From Streptomyces sp. NRRL S-340 (GTDB lineage Bacteria; Actinomycetota; Actinomycetes; Streptomycetales; Streptomycetaceae): a stretch of DNA of 64,000 bases. The notes under the pieces are model-generated. The model did not search any database. It worked only from the letters and a program-made list of their open reading frames with translations, and had not been told where the DNA came from. Below are positions 1 to 8,390 of the stretch, piece by piece. Each line of letters begins with the position of its first letter. Position 1 is the stretch's first letter. The DNA lies in contig NZ_JOIY01000013.1 in assembly GCF_000720185.1 (NCBI RefSeq), forward strand, positions 1 to 64,000. The letters run 5' to 3'. The position numbers and the translations under genes are program-made.

Positions 1-156
1 CTCCCCGCCTCCCGCCTCTCCGTCTCCGTCTCTCCCCCGCCGTCCAGCCTCCCCGCCTCCCCGCCTCCCCACGGCCCGCGTGGTCGGAGCGGGCCGGTGG
101 TGCGACGCTGGGGGGACAGGTGTCCGAGGAGGGGCCGAGTCGACCGGGGAGCGCCG
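1..156. other. Pyrimidine-rich upstream tract
   Basis: The first 75 bases of the + strand are almost pure C and T, with repeated short CTCCCCGCCTCC-like units. No gene is visible. A GGGGAG ribosome site at about 146-151 precedes the first start codon. The promoter of the first gene is either here or beyond the left edge. Confidence 0.5.
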
Positions 157-1635
157 ATGGGACGGGACGTCCCGGCAATGGTCTTCACCCGCGAGGACCG
201 CCGCCGGTACCGGATCAAGATGCAGGACTGTCTCGACGCGTTCGCGCAGATGCTGCGGGAGTCGCGGTTCGAGTCCGAGCGTCCCCAGGTGGGGCTGGAG
301 ATCGAGCTGAATCTCGTCGACGACCGGGCCGAGCCGACGATGCGCAACGTCGACGTGCTGGAGGCGATCGCGGATCCGGCGTGGTCCACCGAGCTGGGCC
401 GGTTCAACCTCGAGACCAACATCCCGCCCCGGGCGCTGACGGCGGGCGGCCCCGACGCCTGGGAGACCGAGATCCGGGCCGCGCTGAACCACGCGGACCG
501 GCGCGCCAGGTCGGTCGGCGCGCATCTGATCATGATCGGCATCCTTCCCACCCTGCGGCAGGAGGACGTGGGCCAGGCGGCACTGTCGGAGAACCCGCGC
601 TACCGGCTGCTCAACGACCAGGTCTTCGCGGCCCGGGGCGAGGACCTGCACATCGAGGTGGACGGCGTCGACCGGTTGCGCACCTACGCGGACACGATCA
701 CTCCCGAGGCCGCCTGCACCAGCACGCAGTTCCATCTCCAGGTGTCCCCGGAGGAGTTCGCCGGTTACTGGAACGCGGCGCAGGCGGTCGCGGGGGTCCA
801 GGTGGCGCTGGCGGCCAACTCGCCGTTCCTGTTCGGCAGGGAGCTGTGGCACGAGACACGGATCCCGCTGTTCGAGCAGGCCACCGACACCCGGCCGCAG
901 GAGATCAAGGTGCAGGGGGTACGGCCGCGGGTCTGGTTCGGCGAGCGGTGGATCAACAGCGTCTTCGACCTCTTCGAGGAGAACGTGCGCTACTTCCCGG
1001 CCCTGCTGCCGCTGTGCGACGAGCAGGATCCCGCCGAGACGCTGGACCGCGGCGACATCCCCGAACTGGCCGAGCTGACCCTGCACAACGGCACCATCTA
1101 CCGCTGGAACCGCCCGGTCTACGCCGTCGCCCAGGACAAGCCGCACCTGCGGGTGGAGAACCGTGTGCTGCCCGCGGGCCCGACCGTCGCCGACACCCTC
1201 GCCAACGGGGCGTTCTACTACGGGATCACCCGGGCTCTGGTGGAGGAGGACCGGCCGGTCTGGTCGCGGATGTCCTTCTCGGCCGCGCAGGAGAACCTCC
1301 ACACGGCCGCGCGGCACGGCATCGAGAGCCGGCTGTACTGGCCGGGCACCGGCGAGGTCCCCGTGCCCGAACTGGTTTTGCGCCGGCTGCTGCCGATGGC
1401 GCACAAGGGACTGGAACTCTCCGGGATGGACGAGGCCTGGCGCGAGCCGCTGCTCGGCATCATCGAGCAGCGGTGTGTCACCGGCCGCAACGGCGCGGTC
1501 TGGCAGAAGGAGATGTTCCACCACCTCGACGCCGCCGGCCGCGCCGGCCGCCACGAGTCGCTGCGCCGGATGACGCAGCTGTACATCGACTACATGCACC
1601 TCAACGCGCCGGTGCACACCTGGCCGGTGGACTGA
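157..1635 (+). CDS. Glutamate-cysteine ligase family protein (GCS2-like)
   Basis: A 492-residue cytoplasmic protein of the COG2170 carboxylate-amine ligase/GCS2 family, which joins an amino group to the gamma-carboxylate of glutamate or a similar acid using ATP. Visible family features are the N-terminal GLEIELNLVDD strand (about residues 47-56), TSTQFHLQV near residue 190 and LRVENRVLPAGPT near residue 330, which resemble the substrate and Mg-ATP binding strands of glutamine-synthetase-fold ligases. The ATG at 157 was chosen because GGGGAG lies a few bases upstream; an in-frame ATG at 97 lacks such a site. Streptomyces makes mycothiol rather than glutathione, so true gamma-glutamylcysteine synthesis is uncertain; a related ligation is equally possible. 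Confidence 0.85.
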   Translation: MGRDVPAMVFTREDRRRYRIKMQDCLDAFAQMLRESRFESERPQVGLEIELNLVDDRAEPTMRNVDVLEAIADPAWSTELGRFNLETNIPPRALTAGGPDAWETEIRAALNHADRRARSVGAHLIMIGILPTLRQEDVGQAALSENPRYRLLNDQVFAARGEDLHIEVDGVDRLRTYADTITPEAACTSTQFHLQVSPEEFAGYWNAAQAVAGVQVALAANSPFLFGRELWHETRIPLFEQATDTRPQEIKVQGVRPRVWFGERWINSVFDLFEENVRYFPALLPLCDEQDPAETLDRGDIPELAELTLHNGTIYRWNRPVYAVAQDKPHLRVENRVLPAGPTVADTLANGAFYYGITRALVEEDRPVWSRMSFSAAQENLHTAARHGIESRLYWPGTGEVPVPELVLRRLLPMAHKGLELSGMDEAWREPLLGIIEQRCVTGRNGAVWQKEMFHHLDAAGRAGRHESLRRMTQLYIDYMHLNAPVHTWPVD

Positions 1636-1877
1636 CCCGGGCCACGCCCCGCCCCCCACCGGCAGCGGCGGCCCGCCCGGCACGGACGGCGGCCCGGCAA
1701 GCGCGGACGGCCACAGCGGCCGGCCCGGCAAGGACGGCGGCCCGCCCGGCGACAGCGGTTACGTCCGGTACCGGCAGCGGGCCCCCGCCCGGCACCGGCA
1801 GGGCTCGCCCGCCCCGCACCGGCCCGGCCGCTCCGACGGGCCCCGGTCACTCGGCGCGATCGTCGCCGCCCCGTTTC
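1636..1877. other. Gene-free GC-rich spacer with short repeats
   Basis: After the ligase stop the sequence is low-complexity, with repeated GGCGGCCCG-type units and many small inverted repeats that could act as a terminator. I see no ORF with a ribosome site or codon bias of its own. Confidence 0.5.
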
Positions 1878-1978
1878 ATTGAACGATTCAATTCCTGGTC
1901 AATTTCCCTTTGCTGGAAGCCTTGACGCTCCACTTAGCCAGACCTACCGTCTCCCGCGACGAAGTTAAACGATTCAAT
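1878..1978 (+). promoter_or_regulatory. Promoter flanked by two matching operator-like sites
   Basis: Site 1, ATTGAACGATTCAAT (1878-1892), is a perfect 6+3+6 inverted repeat. Site 2, GTTAAACGATTCAAT (1964-1978), matches it at 13 of 15 positions. Between them lies a plausible promoter: TTGACG (1922-1927), a 17-base spacer and TACCGT (1945-1950). The geometry, one site upstream of -35 and one downstream of the start, is typical of repression by a LacI- or GntR-type sugar regulator. No such regulator is encoded next to it. Function is inferred. Confidence 0.6.
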
Positions 1979-2050
1979 CCTCTCTCCCACTCGGGCGGCG
2001 GAACCTGTCCGCCCGAGTCCTCGCCGATCCTTCGAAGGGAGCACGGAACG

Positions 2051-4666
2051 TTGCCTGCACAGCGCGTCCCGTCCGGTCCGTCCCGCCGTCAGGTGGTGCG
2101 CACGGCCTCGGCCGCGGCGGCCGTCACCGCCCTTCCCTCCCCCACCACCCACGCCGTGCCCGCACCCCCGCCCGGGACGGCCGCCGCCCCCGCGACCGCG
2201 GCGTCCGCGGCGCGGACCGCGCCCGCCCGCCCCGCGCACGCACCGGTCCTCGCCCCTTTCGGCCTGTCCGAAGTGCGCCTGCTGGAGAGCCCGTTCCTGG
2301 CCAACATGCGCCGCACCTGTGCGTACCTGCTCTTCCTCGACACCGACCGGCTCCTGCACACCTTCCGGCGCACCGTCGAGCTGCCCTCGGCCGCCGAGCC
2401 CTGCGGCGGCTGGGAGGCCCCCGACGTGCAACTGCGCGGGCACACCACCGGTCACCTGCTCAGCGCGCTGGCCCAGGCGCACGCCGGTACCGGGGACGAC
2501 GCGTACGCCCGCAAGGGCCGCGCCCTGGTCTCGGCCCTCGCCGAGTGCCAGCGGGCCGCGCCCGCCGCCGGTCACCACCGCGGTTACCTGTCCGCCTTCC
2601 CCGAGTCCGTCTTCGACCAGTTGGAGGCCGGCGGCAGGCCCTGGGCGCCCTACTACACGCTGCACAAGATCATGGCGGGGCTGCTCGACCAGTACCGCCT
2701 CAGCGGGAACCGGGAGGCGCTGACGGTCCTGCTGGAGAAGGCGGCCTGGGTGGACGCGCGGACCGCGCCGCTGTCCCGGGAGCACATGCAGACGGTGCTG
2801 AAGGTCGAGTTCGGCGGCATGAACGACGTACTGACCCGGCTCCACCAGGAGACCGGCGACCCCGCCCATCTGCGCACGGCCCGGCGGTTCGACCACGAGG
2901 ACCTCTACGCGCCGCTGGCCGCCGGACGCGACGAACTCGCCGGCCGGCACGCCAACACCGAGATCGCCAAGGTGGTCGGTGCCGTGCCGGCCTACGAGGC
3001 GACCGGTGACGCGCGGTACCTGACCGTCGCCGACACCTTCTGGACGGCCGTCGCACGCCACCACTCGTACACCGTCGGCGGCAACTCCGACCGGGAACTC
3101 TTCGGCCCGCCCGGCGAGATCGCCGGCCGGCTGTCCGAGGTGACCTGCGAGAACTGCAACAGCTACAACATGCTGAAGCTGGGCCGGCAGCTCTTCCTGC
3201 ACCGCCCGGAGCGCGCCGAGTACATGGACCACTACGAGCTGACCCTGGTCAACCAGATGCTCGGCGAGCAGGACCCCGACTCCGCGCACGGGTTCGTCAC
3301 GTACTACACGGGGCTGTGGGCGGGATCCGAGCGGCAGCCCAAGGGCGGCCTCGGCGCAGCGCCGGGAAGTTACAGCGGCGACTACGACAACTTCTCGTGC
3401 GACCACGGCACGGGGCTCGAGACGCACACCAAGTTCGCCGACAGCATCTACTTCCGCACCCGCGATCCCCGCACCCGGCCCGCGCTCTACGTCAACCTGT
3501 TCATTCCTTCCGAAGTCCGCTGGGAACAGCAAGGACTGACGCTTCGTCAGGACGCTGTGGAACCGGCGGGCGACCGGACCCGGCTGACCGTCACGCAAGG
3601 CAGGGCGCGCCTCGCGCTGAAGATCCGCGTGCCGTCCTGGGTGGCCGACACCGGCCGGGCCGCCGTGCTCAAGGTCAACCGCCGCGAGGTGCGCACGCGC
3701 CTGCGGCCGGGCACCTATGTCTCGGTGGAACGCCTGTGGCGTGCCGGTGACACCGTGGAGCTGGCCCTGCCGCGCACACCGGTCTGGCGGCCCGCCCCCG
3801 ACAATCCGCAGGTGGCCTCGTTGTCCCTCGGCCCGCTCGTGCTGGCCGGCGAGTACGGGGACACACCGCTCGCCACGATTCCCACCGTCCTGCCGTCGAC
3901 CCTGCGCGCCGTTCCCGGCAGCTCCACCCGGTTCACCGCCACCGCCGGGGGCCGCACGGTCGCCCTGCGGCCGTTCCACGAGGTGCAGCACCAGCGTTAC
4001 AACGTCTACTGGGCCGTCAGTCCGCGCCCGTCCCGCGCACGGGACGCAGCCCGCTTCCCGCTGGCGGAGGGCAGCGGTGCCTCGGCCGCCGACGCCACCC
4101 GTTCCTTCCCCGACGCCACGCTGAGCGGCGGTGCCGCCTGGCTGCGCGAGGACGGCGTGACCTCGGTGTCGCTGGACGGCAAGGACGGTCATCTCGCGCT
4201 GCCCGCAGGGCTGTTGAGCGGCCTGGAGGAACTGACGGTCGGTGTGCGGGTGCGGCTCGACAGCCTCGCGGCCTCCGCCCGCGTCTTCGACCTCGGCTTC
4301 CACAAGGAGACGTACCTGTTCCTCGCCGCGGCCACCGGCGCCGGACGCGCCCGTGCCGCGCTGAAGATCGCCGGCATGGACGGCGAGGACGTCGTCGACG
4401 CCGCCGGACCGCTGCCCGTCGGCCGCTGGACCCATGTGGCCCTGACCCTGGGGCGCGGCACCGGGGTCCTCTACGTGGACGGCACCGAGGCCGGGCGCAA
4501 CACCGCCATGGTGTCCGGACCGCTGCTGCTCGGCGCCACCACGCGCAACTACCTGGGCCGCTCGCAGAACAGCACCCACCCGTACCTGCACGGAGCGGTG
4601 CGTGACTTCCGCCTGCACAACCGCGCGCTGAGCGCGACGGAGGTGGCCCGGCAGGCCGCCGGCTAA
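2051..4666 (+). CDS. Exported GH127-like glycosidase (DUF1680) with C-terminal LamG domain
   Basis: An 871-residue protein with a twin-arginine signal (SRRQVVRTAS, residues 11-20), so probably exported folded. The central (alpha/alpha)6 region matches the DUF1680/GH127 beta-L-arabinofuranosidase family: GGMNDVLTRLH near 254, EVTCENCNSYNMLKL near 363 and CDHGTGLETHTKFADSIYF near 450. Characterised GH127 enzymes release beta-L-arabinofuranose and use a Zn-bound Cys nucleophile; here the usual Cys pair of the second motif reads Ser-Cys. From about 667 to the end is a LamG/concanavalin-like domain, likely carbohydrate-binding. The TTG at 2051 is chosen because GAAGGGAG lies 9 bases upstream and the signal peptide begins there. 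First gene of a three-glycosidase set. Exact substrate is not shown. Confidence 0.85.
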   Translation: MPAQRVPSGPSRRQVVRTASAAAAVTALPSPTTHAVPAPPPGTAAAPATAASAARTAPARPAHAPVLAPFGLSEVRLLESPFLANMRRTCAYLLFLDTDRLLHTFRRTVELPSAAEPCGGWEAPDVQLRGHTTGHLLSALAQAHAGTGDDAYARKGRALVSALAECQRAAPAAGHHRGYLSAFPESVFDQLEAGGRPWAPYYTLHKIMAGLLDQYRLSGNREALTVLLEKAAWVDARTAPLSREHMQTVLKVEFGGMNDVLTRLHQETGDPAHLRTARRFDHEDLYAPLAAGRDELAGRHANTEIAKVVGAVPAYEATGDARYLTVADTFWTAVARHHSYTVGGNSDRELFGPPGEIAGRLSEVTCENCNSYNMLKLGRQLFLHRPERAEYMDHYELTLVNQMLGEQDPDSAHGFVTYYTGLWAGSERQPKGGLGAAPGSYSGDYDNFSCDHGTGLETHTKFADSIYFRTRDPRTRPALYVNLFIPSEVRWEQQGLTLRQDAVEPAGDRTRLTVTQGRARLALKIRVPSWVADTGRAAVLKVNRREVRTRLRPGTYVSVERLWRAGDTVELALPRTPVWRPAPDNPQVASLSLGPLVLAGEYGDTPLATIPTVLPSTLRAVPGSSTRFTATAGGRTVALRPFHEVQHQRYNVYWAVSPRPSRARDAARFPLAEGSGASAADATRSFPDATLSGGAAWLREDGVTSVSLDGKDGHLALPAGLLSGLEELTVGVRVRLDSLAASARVFDLGFHKETYLFLAAATGAGRARAALKIAGMDGEDVVDAAGPLPVGRWTHVALTLGRGTGVLYVDGTEAGRNTAMVSGPLLLGATTRNYLGRSQNSTHPYLHGAVRDFRLHNRALSATEVARQAAG

Positions 4667-4828
4667 GAGTTGCGAACAAAAGGGGAGTCCGGTCAGCTCG
4701 CGGCGTCCGGTGCGTGCGATCGCAAGGCGCCGGAAGGTCCTTGCAGCGGAGCTACCAGGGCCTTCCGGCAACGCCGCGAGCGTGCGTGCCGGGCGTCACG
4801 AGCCGGGCGCCCCTTTTGTTCGCAACTC
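4667..4828. repeat. Dispersed palindromic element, copy 1
   Basis: A 162-bp element beginning directly after the preceding stop codon. Its ends are a perfect 19-bp inverted repeat, GAGTTGCGAACAAAAGGGG (4667-4685) and its complement (4810-4828). Nested inside are an 11-bp arm pair (4696-4706 with 4771-4781) and a 9-bp pair (4729-4737 with 4761-4769), so either strand can fold into one long hairpin. A second copy lies at 54512-54672. No transposase is present in the window. It also separates the GH127-like gene from the next gene and could affect read-through. It resembles a MITE or REP-type element; a structured RNA is the alternative. Confidence 0.85.
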
Positions 4829-4927
4829 CAAGCCGGCGCACATTCCCCCGCCCCGGCCTCCTCCGCGCACCTCCTTCCCTCTCCCGCTTACGCACGTGCT
4901 GCGCCGCACCTCGCAGAAGGGCCTCGC

Positions 4928-7900
4928 ATGTCCGCTCCGCTCCCCCAAAACCCCCTGTCCAGAAGGACGTTCGTCGTGGCGGCCGGTGCCACCGGGACCG
5001 TCCTCGCGACGGGCCTGCCCGCCCCCGCCTCCGCCGCTCCCGACGGCGCGGCGCCCGAGCGCACCGCCGCCGCGGCCCGGTACACCGAGCACGGCTTCGC
5101 CGACCCCGCCAGGGACAGCCGGCCCACCGTCTACTGGTACTGGAACGGCCCGGTCACCCCCGATCTGGTGGACCGCCAGCTCGCCGACCTGCGGGACAAG
5201 GGCATGTACGAGGTCGTGCTCTTCTCCTTCGACAACGCCGAGATGGAACCCGCGTTCTTCACCGAGGGCTGGTTCGACATCGTCGGGCACGTGCTGCGCA
5301 CCGCGGAACGCACGGGCATGCGGGTGTGGCTGTTCAACGACGACCACTTCCCGAGCGGCCGGGCGGGCGAGTACATCGTCAAGGGCGGCACGGTGGGCTC
5401 ACGCACCTACGAGCCCCGGCCCGACCTGCGGCTGAAGGCGCTGTGGCGGTCCACCGCCGTGGTCGAGGGCCCCGCCGTGCTCGATCTGCGCCGCAGCACC
5501 GGTGTGGGGGTGGAGGCGGGCCGGCTCGTCGCCGACGCCGGGGTGCTGGACGGCGCCGCCGTGCTGCGCGGCGGTGACGGCTGGACGGACTGCACCGTCA
5601 CCGGCAGCGCGAAGGCCGACCGCACCGCCGCCGCACTCGTCGTCCGGGCCTCCGCGGACGGCCTCGACGGGTACGCGGTCGGCTTCGACCAGAGCGGCGT
5701 CGTCACCGTGCTGCGCCTGGCCCGCGGCGCCGAACCGGTGGAGCTGCTGCGCAGCACCCGTACCGACGGCTTCAACAGGACCAAGTTCCACACGGTGGCC
5801 GTCACCGTCCGCGGTGCCACCCTGTCGGTCACCCTGGACGGCCGCGACAAGGGCACCGTCACCGACGACCGGTACGCCTCGGGCGGTGCGGGGGTGCGCG
5901 CGGCCGGCGGCGAGCGCGGCCTGTGGGACAGCCTGACCGTCACGGCGGCCGACGGCACCACCCTCTACACGTCGTCCTTCGACTCCCCGGACGCGGCGGG
6001 CGACTTCCCCGAGCGGGCCGGCCTCGCCGCGCCCGCCTCGGCCGCCGCGGCCCGGCCCGCCGGTTCCGCCGACGCCGCCGACGTCGTCGACCTGACGGCC
6101 CGGCTCACGGACGGCGGCACGTGGCAGGTCCCGGCGGGCCGCTGGCAGGTCGACCTGTTCGGCGGTGTGCCGCTCGTCGACGACACGCAAGGCTACAGCC
6201 GCAGTTACGCCGACCTCCTCGACGACGAGCCGGTGGAGCTGTTCCTGGACATCGTCCCCGGCGAGTACCACCGCCGCTTCGGGCGCTACTTCGGCACGGT
6301 GATCCCGGGCTTCTGGGACGACGAGCCGTTCTTCGCCTCCGCCGAGGCGCACTTCAAGCGCCTGCCGTGGTCGCCCGCCCTGGACCGGGCGCTGCGCGAG
6401 ACCGGGGTCACCCCGGGAGTGGCGTACGCCGCCGCCTTCGACGACCTGGGGCGGCGCGGCCGGATCGCCCGGGGGCACTACTGGCAGGCCGTGTCCAACC
6501 GGTTCGCCCGCTACTTCCGGCGCCAGGCCCGCTGGTGCGAGGAGCGCGGCGTCGCCCTGATCACCAATCCGCTGTACGACGAGACGGCACCGGCCAAGCG
6601 GATCCCCTCCACCGGCGACCTGCACAAGGTCAACCAGTGGGCGCACGTGCCCGGCGGCGACATCATCACCGCCGAGTACGTCGCCGGACAGCAGACGATG
6701 ATCCCCCGCAACCCGGTGTCGGCCGCGCACCAGCAGGGCCGGGAGCGGGCCCTGATGGAGATGTTCGGCAACATGGGCTGGCAGGTGACGCCCTCGTTCG
6801 TGCACGCGGCCGTCGGCGCGCAGGCCGCCCGTGGCGTCAACCTCGCGGTGCTGCACGCCCTGTGGACCGACGAGACCCGGGTGTACTTCCCGCCGCCGTT
6901 CGGCCCGAGGGCGCCGTGGTGGTGGGCGATGCGGCCGCTGGCGGAGTGGATCGGCCGGGTCATGGAGATGGGCCGCGGCACCTCCGGGGCGCGTACCGCC
7001 CTGCTCCAGCCGCAGCGGGCCGCCGAGCAGTGGACCGGCACCGACCGGCAGGGCGAGGCCGACGGCGCCCTCTCCGGCGCCGCCTACGCCCTGGAACGCG
7101 CGCAGGTCGACTTCGACCTCCTGCACGAGGGCGCGCTCGCCGGTGACGAGGAGCTGCTGAGCCAGGGCCGGGTGCGGGGCGGGCGGCTGGCCGTGGGGGC
7201 CGCCCGGTACGACGTGGTGGTGCTGCCGGTGACCCCGACGCTCGACGTGGCGTGCGTGCGCACGCTCGGCGCGTTCGTGCGCGCGGGAGGCACCGTCGTC
7301 GCGGTCGGTGAGCTGTCCGCCGACGACGCGGACGGCAACGACCGTTCCCTCGCCCGTGAGCTGACCGGCCTCTTCGGTGACGCGGTGCCGGGCTGCCGCC
7401 GGCCGGGCGGCGGGCGCGCGGTGCGGGTGGCGGACGTCTCGGGGCTGCGGGCCGCCGTGCACGAGGCGGGCGTCGCCGCCGCCGTGCTCGAACCCGCCTG
7501 CGACGCGGTACGCGTGCTGCGCGTGACCCGCGGCACGGACACGGCGTTCCTGCTGAACAACGAGAGCGGCACCGCCGTCGAGACCACCGCCGCGCTCCCC
7601 GTGACCGGCGTTCCCGAGCTGTGGGACCCGCGCACGGGTGAGACCGGCCCCGCACCGGTGTACCGCACTTCGCAGCGGGGCGTGCGCCTGCCGCTCTCCC
7701 TGGCCCCTTACGAGACCCGGATCGTCGTGGTCCGCCCTGCGGGATCGCCCGTACCCCGCCTGACGGGTTCGCCGCTGCCCGTCGTCGCCGTGCGGCGGGC
7801 GGGCCGTGCCCTGCGGGTCACGGTGGAGGCCGCGGCACCCGGCGTCCACCGCCTCACCGGCACCGACGGGACGCACACCTACGCGGGGACGGTCCGGGTG

Positions 7901-8332
7901 GACGACCCGCTCGCTCCGCTTCCCGTCACGGACGAGTGGACGCTGGCCCTGGAGCGGGAGGGCGCCGGCCCGGTCACCGGGCCGCTGGGCAGCTGGACGG
8001 CGTACGACCCGCTCTTCTCCGGCAGCGGCACCTACACCACCACCGTCGACGTCGCCCGGCAGCTCCTGGACGGACGGCGTGTCCTGCTCGACCTCGGTGA
8101 CGTACGTGACGTGGCGTCCGTGAGCGTCAACGGCACCGCGCTGGAACCGCTGCTGTGGGCGCCGTTCGCCGCCGACGTCACCGACCGGCTCGTGCCGGGC
8201 CGCAACCGGCTGGCGGTCCGCGTCGCCAACACCCTGTCCAACGAGCGGAACAAACCGCTGCCGTCGGGCCTGCTCGGCCCGGTCACGCTCCGCTTCCGCC
8301 GTCGCGTCACCACCGACCTCACCCGTGTCTGA
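4928..8332 (+). CDS. Exported GH106-like glycoside hydrolase
   Basis: An 1134-residue protein with a Tat signal (LSRRTFVVAAGA, from residue 10). The start of the mature domain, YWYWNG near residue 68 followed by a region ending in FNDDHFPSGRAGEY, resembles the GH106 alpha-L-rhamnosidase (beta/alpha)8 barrel. Residues about 190-345 look like an inserted beta-sandwich of LamG type. FWDDEPFF near 461 and TAEYVAGQQ near 580 are acidic segments in the barrel that could hold catalytic carboxylates. The C-terminus (about 1035-1125) resembles the GH2-type jelly-roll sugar-binding domain found in GH106 proteins. AGAAGGG lies 7 bases before the chosen ATG. Probably acts outside the cell on rhamnose-containing plant polysaccharide with its neighbours; family assignment is moderately firm, substrate inferred. 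Confidence 0.75.
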   Translation: MSAPLPQNPLSRRTFVVAAGATGTVLATGLPAPASAAPDGAAPERTAAAARYTEHGFADPARDSRPTVYWYWNGPVTPDLVDRQLADLRDKGMYEVVLFSFDNAEMEPAFFTEGWFDIVGHVLRTAERTGMRVWLFNDDHFPSGRAGEYIVKGGTVGSRTYEPRPDLRLKALWRSTAVVEGPAVLDLRRSTGVGVEAGRLVADAGVLDGAAVLRGGDGWTDCTVTGSAKADRTAAALVVRASADGLDGYAVGFDQSGVVTVLRLARGAEPVELLRSTRTDGFNRTKFHTVAVTVRGATLSVTLDGRDKGTVTDDRYASGGAGVRAAGGERGLWDSLTVTAADGTTLYTSSFDSPDAAGDFPERAGLAAPASAAAARPAGSADAADVVDLTARLTDGGTWQVPAGRWQVDLFGGVPLVDDTQGYSRSYADLLDDEPVELFLDIVPGEYHRRFGRYFGTVIPGFWDDEPFFASAEAHFKRLPWSPALDRALRETGVTPGVAYAAAFDDLGRRGRIARGHYWQAVSNRFARYFRRQARWCEERGVALITNPLYDETAPAKRIPSTGDLHKVNQWAHVPGGDIITAEYVAGQQTMIPRNPVSAAHQQGRERALMEMFGNMGWQVTPSFVHAAVGAQAARGVNLAVLHALWTDETRVYFPPPFGPRAPWWWAMRPLAEWIGRVMEMGRGTSGARTALLQPQRAAEQWTGTDRQGEADGALSGAAYALERAQVDFDLLHEGALAGDEELLSQGRVRGGRLAVGAARYDVVVLPVTPTLDVACVRTLGAFVRAGGTVVAVGELSADDADGNDRSLARELTGLFGDAVPGCRRPGGGRAVRVADVSGLRAAVHEAGVAAAVLEPACDAVRVLRVTRGTDTAFLLNNESGTAVETTAALPVTGVPELWDPRTGETGPAPVYRTSQRGVRLPLSLAPYETRIVVVRPAGSPVPRLTGSPLPVVAVRRAGRALRVTVEAAAPGVHRLTGTDGTHTYAGTVRVDDPLAPLPVTDEWTLALEREGAGPVTGPLGSWTAYDPLFSGSGTYTTTVDVARQLLDGRRVLLDLGDVRDVASVSVNGTALEPLLWAPFAADVTDRLVPGRNRLAVRVANTLSNERNKPLPSGLLGPVTLRFRRRVTTDLTRV

Positions 8333-8390
8333 CGTACCGCCGTACCCGGTCCGGTCCCCGTACACCTGCCCGCACGTCCGAAGGAGCGCC

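Noticed and set aside
1934..4771. Very long minus-strand open frames opposite the glycosidase genes (also 5399-8596, 8319-11615 and others)
   Set aside because: In high-GC DNA the complement of a biased gene stays open. These frames have Arg/Gly/His-rich text, no domains and no ribosome sites.
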